Origin: CAZDXJ01 sp964509475
GTDB lineage: Bacteria > Pseudomonadota > Gammaproteobacteria > Methylococcales > Methylomonadaceae
DNA length: 50,308 nt
Assembly: GCA_964509475.1 (NCBI GenBank)
Contig: CAZDXJ010000010.1
Location: 1-50,308 of the forward strand
Reading direction: 5' to 3'
In this document: in pieces, positions 17,783 through 25,779 of the stretch
How positions within the stretch are numbered: position 1 is the stretch's first letter
Layout: each line of letters opens with the position of its first letter
Translations under genes and position numbers: made by a program
The notes under the pieces: model-generated
Seen by the model: only the letters and a program-made list of their open reading frames with translations
Database searches by the model: none
What the model was told of the DNA's origin: nothing

Positions 17783-18502
17783 ATGAATAAATGCAAGCCG
17801 GTTTTACTTATCAATATGACATTAGCTGTTTTGATATTAAGTCAATGGTCAGCGATTAAGGCATGGGTGAAAATGTATTTTCCGGTACGTTATGTCCGGG
17901 TTGAAGGCGTATTTCAACATTTGGCCAAAGATGAGATAAAGCAATGCCTGGAGCCTTGGGTCAACGCGGATTTTATATCGTTGGATCTGCTGGCTGTGCG
18001 GAGAGCAGTGTTGTCCTTGCCCTGGGCCGCTGATGCCGAGGTCAGGCGCATCTGGCCTGATACAATTGATATTCATATTGATGAACAGAAACCCTTCATG
18101 CGTTGGGGAACGGCAGGCTTGTTAAACGAACGCGGGGATGTTTTTGTCGTGGCGGATAGGGATAACTATAAGGACTTACCCTTGTTGATTTGTCCACAAG
18201 GGCAGCAACGGCGGTTTCTGGAAATCATGAAAGGTTTGCAACATCAATTAATGCAACATGCCTTAATATTGGATAGCTTGGTTGTGAGCGAACGATTATC
18301 CTGGCAATTGCGGCTCAGCAATGGAATGCAAATGAAACTGGGCCGGAGAGAGCCACTGAAAAATTTGCAGCGATTTCTAAAAACCTTGTCATTAATTGGC
18401 CTGGACAAAATCAAAGCAATCGCTTCGGTTGATATGCGCTATCCAAATGGGTATGCGGTAAATTGGAAACCAGGTGTCATGATTGATTGGGATGGCCGCT
18501 GA
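17783..18502 (+). CDS. ftsQ: FtsQ, cell division protein
   Basis: Bitopic divisome scaffold that links FtsB/FtsL with FtsA/FtsZ assembly. It has 239 residues: a short cytoplasmic N terminus, one membrane helix near residues 8-26 (VLLINMTLAVLILSQWSAI), a POTRA domain starting PVRYVRVEGVFQHLAKDEI and a beta domain ending VDMRYPNGYAVNW, which is a typical FtsQ C-terminal motif. Its place between ddlB and ftsA agrees. Confidence 0.93.
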   Translation: MNKCKPVLLINMTLAVLILSQWSAIKAWVKMYFPVRYVRVEGVFQHLAKDEIKQCLEPWVNADFISLDLLAVRRAVLSLPWAADAEVRRIWPDTIDIHIDEQKPFMRWGTAGLLNERGDVFVVADRDNYKDLPLLICPQGQQRRFLEIMKGLQHQLMQHALILDSLVVSERLSWQLRLSNGMQMKLGRREPLKNLQRFLKTLSLIGLDKIKAIASVDMRYPNGYAVNWKPGVMIDWDGR

Positions 18503-18561
18503 TGGAACAAAAGCTTAATGACAAAATGAAATAATGGATGATTTTACAGAGCGAACAAAAA

Positions 18562-19800
18562 ATGGGGAAAAAAGCCGATCGTAATTTAATTGTTGGTCTC
18601 GATATTGGCACTTCAAAAGTTGCTGCTATCGTCGGTGAAATGACTGAAGCAGACGAAATTGAAGTGGTGGGTGTAGGTTCAACGCCGTCCAGAGGTCTGA
18701 AAAAAGGTGTTGTGGTCAATCTTGAATCGACTGTGCATTCCATTCAAAGAGCCGTGGAAGAGGCGGAATTGATGGCGGGATGCAAAATAGATTCCGTGTT
18801 TGCCGGCATTGCCGGCAGCCATATCCGCAGTTTGAATTCGCATGGCATTGTCGCCATCAAAGATAAAGAGGTATCACAATACGATATTGAGCGGGTTATC
18901 GATTCGGCACAAGCGGTTGCGATTCCTGCCGATCAGAAAATACTGCATATTCTGCCGCAAGAGTTTGTGATTGATCAACAGGAAGGCATCAAGGAGCCGA
19001 TTGGCATGTCGGGTATCCGGCTGGAAGCCAAGGTGCATATGGTAACCGGCAGCGTGAGTGCGGCACAGAATATCATTAAATGTATACACCGTTGTGATTT
19101 GGAAGTTGATGATATTGTGCTGGAACAACTGGCTTCCTGTACGGCGGTATTGACCGAGGATGAAAAAGAGTTGGGTGTGTGTCTGATTGATATCGGTGGC
19201 GGAACAACGGATATTGCCGTTTTTTCAGATGGGGCGATCCAGCATACCGCTGTAATTCCAATTGCAGGTGATCAAGTGACTAACGATATTGCCGTGGCGC
19301 TTCGGACACCGACACAAAATGCCGAAGAGATTAAATGTCAATATGCGTGTGCATTGACTCAATTAGCGGATACAGAAGTGTCGATACCGGTACCTAGTAT
19401 CGGCGACCGGCCGCCACGGCAAATTTCAATGCAAAATCTGTCGGAAATTATCGAGCCGCGTTATGAAGAACTGATGTTGTTGGTTCAGGCGGAACTTCGG
19501 CGCAACGGTTTTGAAGAGCTGATTGCAGCAGGCATTGTTTTGACCGGCGGCAGTTCGAAAGTGATCGGATTAATGGAGTTGGCTGAGGAAATATTTCACC
19601 TGCCGGTAAGAATGGGTGTTCCCCAGCATGTGATTGGGTTGACGGATGTTGTCAAAAATGCCGTTCATTCAACGGGTGTCGGGTTGTTGTTATATGGGAA
19701 AGAACATTATATAACCGGAAAGTCGTTTGAACGCGGCCCATCCGGCGGGGTGGCCGGTTTGATTTTAAAAATAAAGAGCTGGTTTCAAGGAAATTTTTGA
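18562..19800 (+). CDS. ftsA: FtsA, actin-like membrane anchor of the Z ring
   Basis: ATP-binding actin homologue that tethers FtsZ filaments to the membrane and recruits later division proteins. The chosen ATG at 18562 gives 412 residues beginning MGKKADRNLIVGLDIGTSKV, the usual family start; an ATG at 18538 would add eight residues and has no better ribosome site. The phosphate loops GLDIGTSKVAAIVGE and LIDIGGGTTDIAVF and the adenosine motif GIVLTGGSSKVIGL are present. The C terminus (ILKIKSWFQGNF) is the amphipathic membrane-targeting helix. Confidence 0.95.
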   Translation: MGKKADRNLIVGLDIGTSKVAAIVGEMTEADEIEVVGVGSTPSRGLKKGVVVNLESTVHSIQRAVEEAELMAGCKIDSVFAGIAGSHIRSLNSHGIVAIKDKEVSQYDIERVIDSAQAVAIPADQKILHILPQEFVIDQQEGIKEPIGMSGIRLEAKVHMVTGSVSAAQNIIKCIHRCDLEVDDIVLEQLASCTAVLTEDEKELGVCLIDIGGGTTDIAVFSDGAIQHTAVIPIAGDQVTNDIAVALRTPTQNAEEIKCQYACALTQLADTEVSIPVPSIGDRPPRQISMQNLSEIIEPRYEELMLLVQAELRRNGFEELIAAGIVLTGGSSKVIGLMELAEEIFHLPVRMGVPQHVIGLTDVVKNAVHSTGVGLLLYGKEHYITGKSFERGPSGGVAGLILKIKSWFQGNF

Positions 19801-19829
19801 AGTTACAAGAATTTACAAAGGTGATGAAT

Positions 19830-21002
19830 ATGAAATATGAATTGATGGATATGGGTGCGCAAAAAGCGGTGATCAAGGTTATCGGTGTTGGTGGCGGGGG
19901 CGGTAATGCCGTCGATCATATGGCCAATAGCGGTATAACCGGAGTGGAGTTTATTTGTGCCAATACCGATGCCCAGGCATTGAGTATTTTGAATGTTGAT
20001 AAAATTTTACAACTGGGTCATCAGCTGACAAATGGCTTGGGAGCCGGAACCAACCCGGAAATCGGTAAAAAAGCGGCCGAGGAAGATGTTGACCGCATCA
20101 GAGAGGTTGTCGAAGGCGCCAATATGATTTTTCTGACGGCAGGCATGGGAGGGGGTACCGGTACCGGAGCCGTTCCCATTATTGCCGAAGTGACCCGGGA
20201 ACTGGGTATTTTGACCGTTGCTGTAGTAACCAAGCCTTTTGAATTTGAAGGGAAAAACAAGAAAAGAGTGGCTGAGGAAGGTATCCAGGAACTGGAAAAA
20301 CATGTTGATTCGTTGATCACGATACCGAATGAAAAATTACTGACCGAATTGGGTGATAATTTGTCGATCAGCAGCGCTTTCAACAAAGCCAATGATGTTT
20401 TACTGGATGCGGTGCAGGGCATTACCGAGTTGATTACTCACCCAGGTCTGATCAATGTGGATTTTGCTGATGTCAAAACGGTCATGAGCAAAATGGGGGT
20501 TGCGATTATGGGTTCTGGATCGGCCAGTGGTGAAAACCGCGCCCGGGAAGCGGCGGAAAAAGCAACATCCTGCCCATTGCTGGAAGATATCAATTTACAA
20601 GGCGCGCGGGGTATTTTGGTCAACATTACCGCTGCCGATGTCAGTATTGCTGAATTTAACGAAGTGGGCAGTATTGTCCATGAATTTGCCGCTGATGACG
20701 CGGTGTTCAAAATTGGTACCGCAATCGATTCGTCATTAGGCGATGAAATCAAAGTTACTGTGGTGGCTACTGGCATGGGCAGGGAAAGTGCTAAAGAGGC
20801 GGCAGAGGCTATTTCAATAGTGCCTAAAGTAGTTACTCCATCTGTGGTTGATGGTGTGCCTAATTATGGTGACTATGATACGCCCCCTAAGGATCGGCAA
20901 TTTCCCGGCAGTAAACGTTATGGTGCAAAAGCCAAGGCTCCTCAGATAGACGATTTGGATATTCTTGATATTCCGGCCTTTTTGAGGAGACAAGCGGATT
21001 AA
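19830..21002 (+). CDS. ftsZ: FtsZ, tubulin-like division GTPase
   Basis: Polymerises into the Z ring at midcell. The 390 residues have the N-terminal VIKVIGVGGGGGNAVDHM, the tubulin signature GGGTGTG, the T7 synergy region with NVDFADVKTVM, a short variable linker and the conserved C-terminal peptide (DILDIPAFLRRQAD) that binds FtsA and ZipA. AAAGG at 19817-19821 is eight bases before the ATG at 19830; an ATG at 19824 is also possible. It begins 29 bp after ftsA. Confidence 0.96.
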   Translation: MKYELMDMGAQKAVIKVIGVGGGGGNAVDHMANSGITGVEFICANTDAQALSILNVDKILQLGHQLTNGLGAGTNPEIGKKAAEEDVDRIREVVEGANMIFLTAGMGGGTGTGAVPIIAEVTRELGILTVAVVTKPFEFEGKNKKRVAEEGIQELEKHVDSLITIPNEKLLTELGDNLSISSAFNKANDVLLDAVQGITELITHPGLINVDFADVKTVMSKMGVAIMGSGSASGENRAREAAEKATSCPLLEDINLQGARGILVNITAADVSIAEFNEVGSIVHEFAADDAVFKIGTAIDSSLGDEIKVTVVATGMGRESAKEAAEAISIVPKVVTPSVVDGVPNYGDYDTPPKDRQFPGSKRYGAKAKAPQIDDLDILDIPAFLRRQAD

Positions 21003-21067
21003 AAAATTGTTATGGTAAATTTTTCGTTTGCTTACAGAATAATAAGTGGCGCCACACGGGGGGAGAT

Positions 21068-21094
21068 TTGAGCAAGGAACATTTGTGATAAAAT
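21068..21094 (+). promoter_or_regulatory. Possible lpxC promoter
   Basis: TTGAGC (21068-21073) and TAAAAT (21089-21094) are separated by 15 bp, just upstream of lpxC in the 130-bp ftsZ-lpxC gap. The spacer is short, so confidence is moderate. The gap also contains a 10-bp palindrome GTGGCGCCAC near 21045. Confidence 0.4.
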
Positions 21095-21132
21095 AAGCCC
21101 TTTTTTGTCGCAATTGATCCGGTAATATCTTT

Positions 21133-22056
21133 ATGGTTAAACAAAGAACGCTCAAAAATACCATCAGAGCAACAGGCGTGGGTTTGCATACAGGCGATAA
21201 GGTTTATTTAACCTTGCACCCTGCGCTGCCAAATACCGGAATTAAATTTCGGCGTACCGATCTCGATGAACCGGTGATTATTGATGCGACGCCTGAAAAT
21301 GTCGGCGATACAACCTTGTCGACCACATTGGTTCGAAATGGCGTGCGAATTGCAACCGTGGAACATTTGTTGTCCGCCATTGCCGGTTTGGGTATTGATA
21401 ATGCGATGATTGATGTCAGTTCGGCGGAAGTGCCTATCATGGACGGCAGCGCCGGCCCGTTTGTGTTTTTATTGCAATCTGCCGGTGTCCAGGAACAGGA
21501 TGTGTCTAAGCAATATATCCGGATTAAAAAGGAAATGCGCGTTAGTGAAGGCGATAAATGGGCGACATTTACGCCATTCAATGGATTCAAGGTCACGTTT
21601 ACGATAGATTTTGAGCACCCTGCCTTTGCAGAACATTTAAAAACGGCGACAATGGATTTTTCATCGACTTCTTTTGTACGCGAGGTCAGCCGGGCCAGAA
21701 CATTTGGTTTTATGAAGGATATTGAATTTCTTCGGGAAAATAATCTTGCTCTCGGTGGCAGTCTTGACAACGCTATCGTGGTTGATGATGATGAAATTCT
21801 GAATGAAGACGGTTTGCGTTTTGCCGATGAATTCGTAAAACATAAAATTCTCGATGCGATTGGTGATTTGTATCTGTTGGGGCATCCACTGATAGGTGCG
21901 TTTGAAGGTTACAAATCGGGACATAGTCTGAATAACAGATTATTACGTGAATTACTTAATGACAAAGAGGCTTGGGAAATAATCACGTTTGACAGCGAAG
22001 ATGACGTTCCTATCATGTTTATGCGTTCAACGGCGCCGCATCGACCTGACGCCTGA
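21133..22056 (+). CDS. lpxC: LpxC, UDP-3-O-acyl-GlcNAc deacetylase
   Basis: Zinc enzyme catalysing the first committed step of lipid A synthesis. The 307 residues start MVKQRTLKNTIRATGVGLHTG and include TVEHLLSAIAGLGIDN (zinc His), EVPIMDGSAGPFVFLL, FVRHEV-like region near SRARTFGFMKDIEFL, and the second zinc motif KHKILDAIGDLYLLGHPLIG. Downstream of ftsZ as in most gammaproteobacteria. It proves a lipid A-bearing outer membrane. Confidence 0.96.
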   Translation: MVKQRTLKNTIRATGVGLHTGDKVYLTLHPALPNTGIKFRRTDLDEPVIIDATPENVGDTTLSTTLVRNGVRIATVEHLLSAIAGLGIDNAMIDVSSAEVPIMDGSAGPFVFLLQSAGVQEQDVSKQYIRIKKEMRVSEGDKWATFTPFNGFKVTFTIDFEHPAFAEHLKTATMDFSSTSFVREVSRARTFGFMKDIEFLRENNLALGGSLDNAIVVDDDEILNEDGLRFADEFVKHKILDAIGDLYLLGHPLIGAFEGYKSGHSLNNRLLRELLNDKEAWEIITFDSEDDVPIMFMRSTAPHRPDA

Positions 22057-22061
22057 CAAGA

Positions 22062-22556
22062 TTAGCTGGCATCATTCGGAATCGCGGGTTGCGTGAGCTT
22101 TTTTCTCAGTGTATTTTCCAGCCGGGACAAGGCACTTTTTAATTCGCTGTCTTGCATGGTTTGGATGGTGTCATGCAGCAAAGTTACGGTTTTTGTTGAT
22201 GGTGCAAGGTGCTGAGGTTTTGCAGCAAAAGTAGGTACGCTGTTCGGGTGAACAGAGAGTCTTATCTGAATGATGAAAATCGAAGCCGATAGTTGTTGCG
22301 TGACGATTTTCTGAATCATGGGTTGGTAAAAACGCAGTTGTGAAGCCCAAGCCGCAGAATCGGTAAAAAGGATTAATTTATTCCCTTTGATAATACATTC
22401 ATGTAAATGCTCTGCAATTGCATCCGGCAGGGCGGTGCGAATGAGTTGCCGTATTGCTTTTTGTTTTTTCGATTGCTCTAGTAATAAAGCCGTAGAATGA
22501 TTCGCATAATCCAGGATAAATTTAAAATTACCGGATGTTTTCATTGCGGCCTTCAT
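22062..22556 (-). CDS. dciA: DciA-like protein (DUF721), probable replicative helicase loader/regulator
   Basis: The 164 residues match the DUF721/DciA pattern: a basic N-terminal region, then PDAIAEHLHECIIKGNKLILFTDSAAWASQLRFYQPMI, where the 'AWAxxLR' stretch is typical. DciA acts on DnaB helicase in bacteria that lack DnaC. DUF721 genes lie near lpxC/ftsZ in other gammaproteobacteria, which fits. The start ATG (22556-22554) overlaps the stop of the upstream fused polyamine-synthase gene as ATGA; a second ATG 12 bases in is possible. It converges on lpxC with only 5 bp between. Confidence 0.75.
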   Translation of the reverse strand: MKAAMKTSGNFKFILDYANHSTALLLEQSKKQKAIRQLIRTALPDAIAEHLHECIIKGNKLILFTDSAAWASQLRFYQPMIQKIVTQQLSASIFIIQIRLSVHPNSVPTFAAKPQHLAPSTKTVTLLHDTIQTMQDSELKSALSRLENTLRKKLTQPAIPNDAS

Positions 22557-24802
22557 TTCCAGATACTGACGATATTGGTGAAATCATCGGTCCAGGGACG
22601 GATATCAAAATAAAGCGGCATTTTTTGCCAGTTTCCCAGACGGCTTTGCTTTAATAAAGCTAATTTTTTCGTGTCTTTGCTCATTACCGCCCAATCCGTA
22701 TCGACGACCAGCGGCGTTTGCTTATCGGATTTGAACTCCTGCACCAGGGCCGTCAAATCAAGCTGCTTGGCGTGGTTCGATAAAACCTTTTTCAAATCCA
22801 GGTGCCGGTTGGTGATATGAAATGCCAGGATGCCATCGCTTTTCAATTTGCGGAAATATAATTTTATCGCTTCCCGGGTTAGCAGATGGGTCGGAACCGC
22901 ATCGGAACTGAAGGCATCCAGAATCAGCAGATCAAATTTCTTGTCCGGTTCTTGCTGCAGGGACAGGCGGGCATCACCAATTTGCATAACCGTATTGTGG
23001 CTGCATAATTTCAGATAATAAAAATAATCGGTATTTTCAGCGATTGTAAGTACGAGGGGGTCGATTTCATAAAAAGTCCAGTGTTGTCCAGGTTTTGCGT
23101 AACAAGCCAAAGCACCGGCACCCAGGCCGACCACGCCGATACTCCAGTTTTCGTTCACTGTATCGTAGGTTTTAAACAACTGTCCCATAGGGCCGGGCCG
23201 GCTGTAATAGGTCAGGGGGAGCGTGCGCAGTTCTGGCGCCAGTCTTTCCGCACCATGTTTGGTGGTGCCATGAAATAATTCATGGTAGATTTCGGGTTGG
23301 TTTTGTTCGTTTAACAATACACTTTCACGCACCGACAACACGCCAAAAAACGTTCGTTCCTGATACAGGGTGTTGGATAACAGGCTGTGCAGACCGAGGG
23401 TGAAAAACAGGATTATACCGGTAAACAGGGACAGGCTGAGTGAACGGCGATGAAAACTGTAGTTCAGTCCTGTCAGCAATAATAAGGTAACACCAATCGC
23501 GTCAAGGTATTCCGGCAGATTATCGGTACTGGCATAAACCGTCAAACCCAGAACCAGAAAAGCGATGGGCCAGGCCGAGTCCAGTAATACTTGTTTTTTC
23601 CAGTCATGTTCGGTTTTGGGGTTGGGACGTAATAGCAATGCGGCGATGATCATGATCGGATATTCATAAACCGCATTGAAAATGAAAGGTGCGATGAAAG
23701 TATTGAACATGCCGCCCAACATGCCGGCAAATGACATGATCAGATAATAACGTGTCAAATAGCGGGTTGGCGGCCGCAACCGGGCCAGTTCACCGTGACA
23801 AACCATAATTGCCAGAAAAAAGGCCAATAGATGCAAAAACAAGTTCACCCGGAAAGCTACAATTGCCGGGTTGATAAATGAATAGGCGATAAACGGTAAT
23901 AAAACAATGGGTTGCAGGGTCAGCATAAAGCGATGTATTGGAGCAGCCCATTTGGAAAAAACCAGAATAAAGGAAAGCAGATACAGGGTGAGAGGGATGA
24001 TCCACAGCAGAGGTACCGAAGCGATATCGGTACTGATAAAATTGGTTAAACCCAGTAGAAGGCTGGAAGGCACAAAAGCCAGAACCAGCCAATGTAATTG
24101 TTGACGATAACTGAGGTTGGTCGCCGGTATTTCAGAATCTTCCTGCAGGTTTGTGCCGGCTGCCCGGGTGTTACGCCAAAGTAGGGCCGCGCAGGCAAAT
24201 ATCATCAGACATAACAGGATATAACCACTGCTCCAGTAATTTGTCTGTCTGGACAAACCGATGTTGGGTTCCAGTAAAAACGGATAGCTCAACAGTGCAA
24301 TCAGGCTGCCGGTATTACTGGCCGCATACAAATAATACGGATCGTGGCTGGTATGATGGCCGATATGAGCAAACCATTTTTGCAACAAGGGGGAAGTTGT
24401 TGACACGATAAAAAACGGCAGGCCAATGGCCAGAAACAGTATCTTTAGCAGCCAGAAGGTCGGGTTGCTGTCGGTGGGCGGCGACATCTCAGCAGGCAGA
24501 GACAAGGGCAAGGCAATAAAGGTCAGCAGAATCAAACCACTGTGTATCAGCACCTGGCGCTGTTTACTCAAGCGTGTTGAAAGCAGATGCGCATACAGAT
24601 AACCCAGGAACAGAATCGTTTGGTAAAATACCATACAGGTATTCCAGACCGCAGGAGAGCCGCCCAGCCAGGGCAATAATAATTTACCGAACATAGGCTG
24701 CAATACGAACATCAAGGCCGCGCTGATAAACAGGGTGGCGGCAAACAAAAAAATCAGCGAAAAGCGGCAGTCTGTTACGGGAAGCGTTTGTGTATCATTC
24801 AT
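22553..24802 (-). CDS. Membrane protein fused to a spermidine synthase-like domain
   Basis: From the ATG at 24802 the protein has 749 residues. The N-terminal two thirds hold many hydrophobic helices (for example FSLIFLFAATLFISAALMFV, LLLGLTNFISTDIASVPLLW), as in MFS/spermidine-synthase fusion proteins. The C-terminal part is a Rossmann methyltransferase-like domain: IGVVGLGAGALACYAKPGQ, FYEIDPLVLTIA, IGDARLSL and LILDAFSSDAVPTHLLT, the aminopropyltransferase-type motifs. Known proteins of this architecture are mostly uncharacterised, so aminopropyl transfer is not proven. An in-frame ATG at 24853 would add 17 residues. It is upstream of dciA with a 4-base overlap. Confidence 0.8.
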   Translation of the reverse strand: MNDTQTLPVTDCRFSLIFLFAATLFISAALMFVLQPMFGKLLLPWLGGSPAVWNTCMVFYQTILFLGYLYAHLLSTRLSKQRQVLIHSGLILLTFIALPLSLPAEMSPPTDSNPTFWLLKILFLAIGLPFFIVSTTSPLLQKWFAHIGHHTSHDPYYLYAASNTGSLIALLSYPFLLEPNIGLSRQTNYWSSGYILLCLMIFACAALLWRNTRAAGTNLQEDSEIPATNLSYRQQLHWLVLAFVPSSLLLGLTNFISTDIASVPLLWIIPLTLYLLSFILVFSKWAAPIHRFMLTLQPIVLLPFIAYSFINPAIVAFRVNLFLHLLAFFLAIMVCHGELARLRPPTRYLTRYYLIMSFAGMLGGMFNTFIAPFIFNAVYEYPIMIIAALLLRPNPKTEHDWKKQVLLDSAWPIAFLVLGLTVYASTDNLPEYLDAIGVTLLLLTGLNYSFHRRSLSLSLFTGIILFFTLGLHSLLSNTLYQERTFFGVLSVRESVLLNEQNQPEIYHELFHGTTKHGAERLAPELRTLPLTYYSRPGPMGQLFKTYDTVNENWSIGVVGLGAGALACYAKPGQHWTFYEIDPLVLTIAENTDYFYYLKLCSHNTVMQIGDARLSLQQEPDKKFDLLILDAFSSDAVPTHLLTREAIKLYFRKLKSDGILAFHITNRHLDLKKVLSNHAKQLDLTALVQEFKSDKQTPLVVDTDWAVMSKDTKKLALLKQSRLGNWQKMPLYFDIRPWTDDFTNIVSIWK

Positions 24803-24900
24803 GGCTTGAGCGGAATAAAAATAATTTTCGACTGGAGCGTAATGATAAAGCATTTAGCTCGATGAATTCATGAAAAACCGGAAAGTTTCTTTATTTTAAT

Positions 24901-25084
24901 GTAACTACTCACCCGGTTGTGTTGTAGCCGGCGTAGGTCATTGATTTATCAGGACACGTGCATACATCCCTGTCGTTCTGCATAACATCCCAGGTTATGC
25001 AAGCCCAGCTCTTCCGTGGAAGAGCTGGGCAAGCCTGATAAATCAACAACCTGCACCGGCTTTTCAGAGGGGGTAAGTAGATAC
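24901..25084. mobile_element. 184-bp non-autonomous element (MITE), copy A; IS66-like ends
   Basis: Ends GTAACTACTCACCC (left) and GGGTAAGTAGATAC (right) form imperfect terminal inverted repeats. The element is flanked by a perfect 8-bp duplication ATTTTAAT (24893-24900 and 25085-25092). Internally it folds strongly: TTGATTTATCAGG (24941-24953) pairs with CCTGATAAATCAA (25034-25046); inside lie TGCATAAC/GTTATGCA (24979-24986/24994-25001) and a 13-bp stem with a 2-nt loop at 25003-25030. No coding capacity. Ends starting GTAA plus 8-bp duplications suggest mobilisation by an IS66-family transposase. About 94% identical to the copy at 25528-25712. Confidence 0.85.
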
Positions 25085-25171
25085 ATTTTAATTTCATTAA
25101 CTTGTAGAAGGTTTTGAAATGCCCCATACTATAACCTTGGATCAAGTCTTGTCGGTTGTATCCGGCTACGA

Positions 25172-25292
25172 CATTGCCATTAAGTTAAGCCATTTTGTTG
25201 AATGGATTTATGGATGTAGGTGCGGATTTATCCGCACAGTATGGCAAGCCGCATCGACACCCAAATCATATTTTCTTAACTTAATGGCAGTG
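25172..25292. mobile_element. 121-bp non-autonomous element with 18-bp inverted ends and 12-bp target duplication; IS4-like
   Basis: Left end CATTGCCATTAAGTTAAG (25172-25189) and right end CTTAACTTAATGGCAGTG (25275-25292) are inverted repeats with one mismatch in 18. Both sides carry the identical 12-mer ATCCGGCTACGA (25160-25171 and 25293-25304). Ends of this kind (CAnTGCCnTnAAgTTAAG) with 10-12-bp duplications recall the IS231/ISPepr1 side of the IS4 family; this is from memory. Inside is the small hairpin GTGCGGATTTATCCGCAC (25220-25237). No coding capacity. Confidence 0.8.
25216..25237 (+). repeat. REP-like hairpin, GTAGG-GTGCGGAT family, copy 1
   Basis: GTAGG followed by the perfect 8-bp stem GTGCGGAT/ATCCGCAC with loop TT. 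It is identical in 22 bases to the copy at 41911-41932. This copy lies inside the IS4-like small element. Confidence 0.6.
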
Positions 25293-25304
25293 ATCCGGCT
25301 ACGA

Positions 25305-25519
25305 GCATAAGCCTGGATGTATCGGCTTTGTCCCGATTTGAAGGTTGTGTCCATAAAGCCGGGCATGCTTGCACTTGTCATCCGTATTGTCTTTGCAAAT
25401 CACAAATACGAATGGTAAAGTGAAAAGGTTTTTTTCAGAAAATATCAGTTTCAATGTGGACTTTTACCGGATAGGCTCTATCCGGGCTTGATTTTTATGA
25501 AAGGCAATCGCGTATCAAA
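25305..25519. other. Non-coding stretch between two small elements
   Basis: No gene is visible. It holds an imperfect hairpin at 25372-25422 (CACTTGTCATCCGTATTGT against ACAAATACGAATGGTAAAGTG) and a perfect 8-bp stem CCGGATAG/CTATCCGG at 25467-25474/25478-25485 followed shortly by ATTTTT, which could act as a weak plus-strand terminator. Confidence 0.35.
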
Positions 25520-25527
25520 CGTTATTT

Positions 25528-25712
25528 GTAACGACTCACCCGGTTGTGTTGTAGCCGCCGTAGGTCATTGATTTATCAGGACACGTGCATACATCCCTGT
25601 CGTTCTGCATAACATCCTGAGTTATGCAAGCCCAGCTCTTCCGTCGAAGGGCTGGGCAAGCCTGATCAATCAACAACCTGCACCTGCTTTTCAGAGGGGG
25701 GTGAGTCGATAC
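25528..25712. mobile_element. 185-bp non-autonomous element (MITE), copy B; IS66-like ends
   Basis: Same family and orientation as the copy at 24901-25084, differing at roughly a dozen positions. Ends GTAACGACTCACCC and GGGTGAGTCGATAC pair at all but one of 14 positions. It is flanked by a perfect 8-bp duplication CGTTATTT (25520-25527 and 25713-25720). Differences from copy A include a paired change: T24906-A25079 in copy A is G25533-C25707 here, so the terminal stem is kept. The long internal hairpin is kept with a G-U type change. It lies 67 bp upstream of the Rieske oxygenase gene and could influence its expression. Confidence 0.87.
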
Positions 25713-25779
25713 CGTTATTTATGAAAATGTTTTTTTTCAACCTCACCGGCACGGGCCGTATACGCTTTAAATTTTTATT

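Noticed and set aside
21204..21770. 188-codon minus-strand frame across lpxC
   Set aside because: Serine/threonine-rich shadow of a conserved gene, without ribosome site or recognisable domain.
24803..24853. 17-residue N-terminal extension of the spermidine-synthase fusion
   Set aside because: The extension lacks the hydrophobic pattern expected next to the first helix, and MNDTQTLPV is the more usual kind of start; left as an alternative.
25119..25310. 63-codon frame starting MPHTITLDQV
   Set aside because: It runs through the IS4-like small element and its duplications; no family recognised.
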